In this document: positions 5,632 to 6,406 of the stretch, in pieces
Numbering within the stretch: position 1 is the first letter of the stretch
How the letters are laid out: every line of letters starts with the position of its first letter
Source of the DNA: an uncultured Clostridia bacterium
GTDB lineage: Bacteria; Bacillota; Clostridia; Lachnospirales; CAMVHY01
DNA length: 6,406 nt
Direction of reading: 5' to 3'
Assembly: GCA_947167415.1 (NCBI GenBank)
Contig: CAMVHY010000086.1
Location: forward strand, 1-6,406
Notes under the pieces: model-generated
Told to the model about the DNA's origin: nothing
The model's input: only the letters and a program-made list of their open reading frames with translations
Databases searched by the model: none
Program-made: the position numbers and the translations under genes

Positions 5632-6255
5632 ATGAAAATTGTTGAACAAAGTGTTGAATTCATTGATGAACCAAATTGGGATTTGCTTTTAAAACATTTG
5701 GAAACTTGTGGGCGAATTTGTTATAAGTCTGAACAAAAGATTATGGCTAATTCGGCTGATGAATTTATAAAAAAAATAATTAGTTTAGGCCATGAATCCG
5801 TTTTGGAACATGCCGGATTTACTGTAAAATTTATTTGTGATCGTGGAATTTCACATCAAATTGTAAGACACAGAATTGCAAGTTATTCACAAGAGAGCAC
5901 ACGCTATTGTAATTATATAAACGAAAGATTTGGAGGGGAAATTTGTGTAATCAAGCCGTTTTTTTTTGATGAGACAAGCGAAAATTATAAAATTTGGTAT
6001 GAGGCGTGTTTAAAAAGCGAAAAAAATTATTTTGATTTGATTAAAAACGGAGCAAAAGCTGAAGAAGCGAGACTCGTTTTACCAAACAGTTTAAAAACAG
6101 ATTTGGTTATGACAGCAAATATGAGAGAATGGAGACATTTTTTAAAGCTAAGAACTTCACAAATGGCGCATCCACAAATACGACAATTGTCGATCAGTTT
6201 ATTAAATAAATTATTAGAAAGAATAAAAGTTTTGTTTGCGGATATATCTATGTAA
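5632..6255 (+). CDS. thyX: Flavin-dependent thymidylate synthase ThyX
   Basis: This 207-aa cytoplasmic enzyme makes dTMP from dUMP, using methylene-tetrahydrofolate as carbon donor and FAD/NAD(P)H as reductant. It replaces the classical ThyA. It carries the diagnostic ThyX signature RHR-x7-S (RHRIASYSQES, residues 79-89), preceded by the family block LGHESVLEHAGFTVKF (52-67). EEARLVLP (144-151) supplies Arg147, and MREWRHFLKLR (164-174) ends in Arg174; both Args are conserved in the Thermotoga enzyme. It is slightly shorter than the usual 210-250 aa but lacks no motif. I chose ATG 5632 because MKIVEQSVEFI is a normal ThyX N-terminus. The frame extends upstream to TTG codons near 5572, but those residues are not ThyX-like and have no ribosome binding site. 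GGGAG (5614-5618) ends 13 nt before the ATG, which is long. The gene lies downstream of the MATE gene in the same direction, probably with its own promoter. Confidence 0.95.
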   Translation: MKIVEQSVEFIDEPNWDLLLKHLETCGRICYKSEQKIMANSADEFIKKIISLGHESVLEHAGFTVKFICDRGISHQIVRHRIASYSQESTRYCNYINERFGGEICVIKPFFFDETSENYKIWYEACLKSEKNYFDLIKNGAKAEEARLVLPNSLKTDLVMTANMREWRHFLKLRTSQMAHPQIRQLSISLLNKLLERIKVLFADISM

Positions 6256-6327
6256 TGTTTTGTATTGTTAACTAGACGCTGTCTACACAAAGAAAGATAA
6301 AAAAGAGGAATAAACTATAAAATAAAG

Positions 6328-6333
6328 TATAAT
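6328..6333 (+). promoter_or_regulatory. TATAAT box before the right-edge reading frame
   Basis: A perfect -10 hexamer stands 38 nt before the ATG at 6366 and 18 nt before AGGAG. No recognisable -35 hexamer sits 16-18 bp upstream. In so AT-rich a genome a single TATAAT is weak evidence; its support is the correct order of -10 box, ribosome binding site and ATG. Confidence 0.35.
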
Positions 6334-6365
6334 AGAGGGGATTAAAAAACAGGAGCACAATAAAA

Positions 6366-6406
6366 ATGGAAAAGAACGTATCGTAGATTTGATACAAGTG
6401 ATGCAA
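6366..6406 (+). pseudogene. Start of a probable frameshifted IS5-type transposase, truncated by the window end
   Basis: The ATG is preceded by AGGAG with 10-nt spacing, yet its frame stops after six codons (MEKNVS, then TAG). Removing one A from the run at 6370-6373 gives MERTYRRFDTSDA, open to the window end. The pattern of a basic start, then aromatic-Asp-x-Ser/Thr-Asp-Ala, resembles the N-terminus of many IS5-type transposases (usually followed by x-x-Trp). The remaining frame reads NGKERIVDLIQVMQ and is open too, so the choice is not certain from 41 bases. Confidence 0.35.

Larger units (their letters stand above)
6275..6406 (+). mobile_element. Possible left end of a second IS5-like element, cut by the window edge
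   Basis: Nineteen bases after the thyX stop comes CTA, then GACGCTGTCTACACAAAG (6275-6292). This resembles IS5-family ends with a GCTGTCT core, and CTA/CTAG is a common target for such elements. It is followed by a TATAAT box (6328-6333), AGGAG (6351-6355) and an ATG (6366) opening a transposase-like but frameshifted reading frame. The other end lies outside the window, so the repeat cannot be confirmed here. This end differs from those of the IS at 2589-3481, so it would be a different element. Confidence 0.4.

Noticed and set aside
6027..6290. A minus-strand open frame overlapping the thyX 3' end
   Set aside because: It is mostly antisense to thyX, and its start lies in the presumed IS end; no protein features support it.

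Overview
This window comes from a very AT-rich bacterial chromosome that uses the standard genetic code. Tryptophan is TGG throughout the intact genes, and stops are TAA or TAG. Two genes have strong GGAGG ribosome binding sites, and TTG and GTG starts occur. Together with ThyX and a TGS-domain nucleoside kinase, this points to a low-GC Gram-positive (Bacillota-like) or similar fermentative bacterium. No gene fixes the taxon, so that placement is an inference.

Layout, left to right: (1) 3-653 (+) is an unrecognised multi-pass membrane protein whose frame is open to the window edge. It is visibly less AT-rich than its neighbours. (2) A 10-bp perfect hairpin at 658-692 lies between it and the convergent gene. 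(3) 760-2394 (-) is a three-domain nucleoside (uridine-type) kinase with a good sigma-A promoter and GGAGG site. (4) About 2589-3481 is a decayed IS5-type insertion sequence of about 890 bp. It has imperfect terminal inverted repeats, flanking TA dinucleotides, and a transposase broken into five pieces on the minus strand, all still readable. (5) 3552-4052 (-) is a lone type IV pilin-like protein. (6) 4121-5479 (+) is a MATE-family multidrug/Na+ antiporter, divergent from the pilin gene. (7) 5632-6255 (+) is flavin-dependent thymidylate synthase ThyX, with a palindrome over a candidate promoter in front of it. (8) 6275-6406 looks like the left end of a second, different IS element: an end-like sequence, a TATAAT box, a ribosome binding site and a frameshifted transposase-like N-terminus.

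The kinase (pyrimidine nucleoside salvage) and ThyX (dTMP synthesis) both act in pyrimidine metabolism. They are not in one operon, so the link is only thematic. I see no CRISPR array, rRNA, tRNA or phage module, and no convincing new multi-gene system. The least ordinary material is the reconstructable IS fossil, the second IS end at the right edge, the orphan membrane protein and the isolated pseudopilin.
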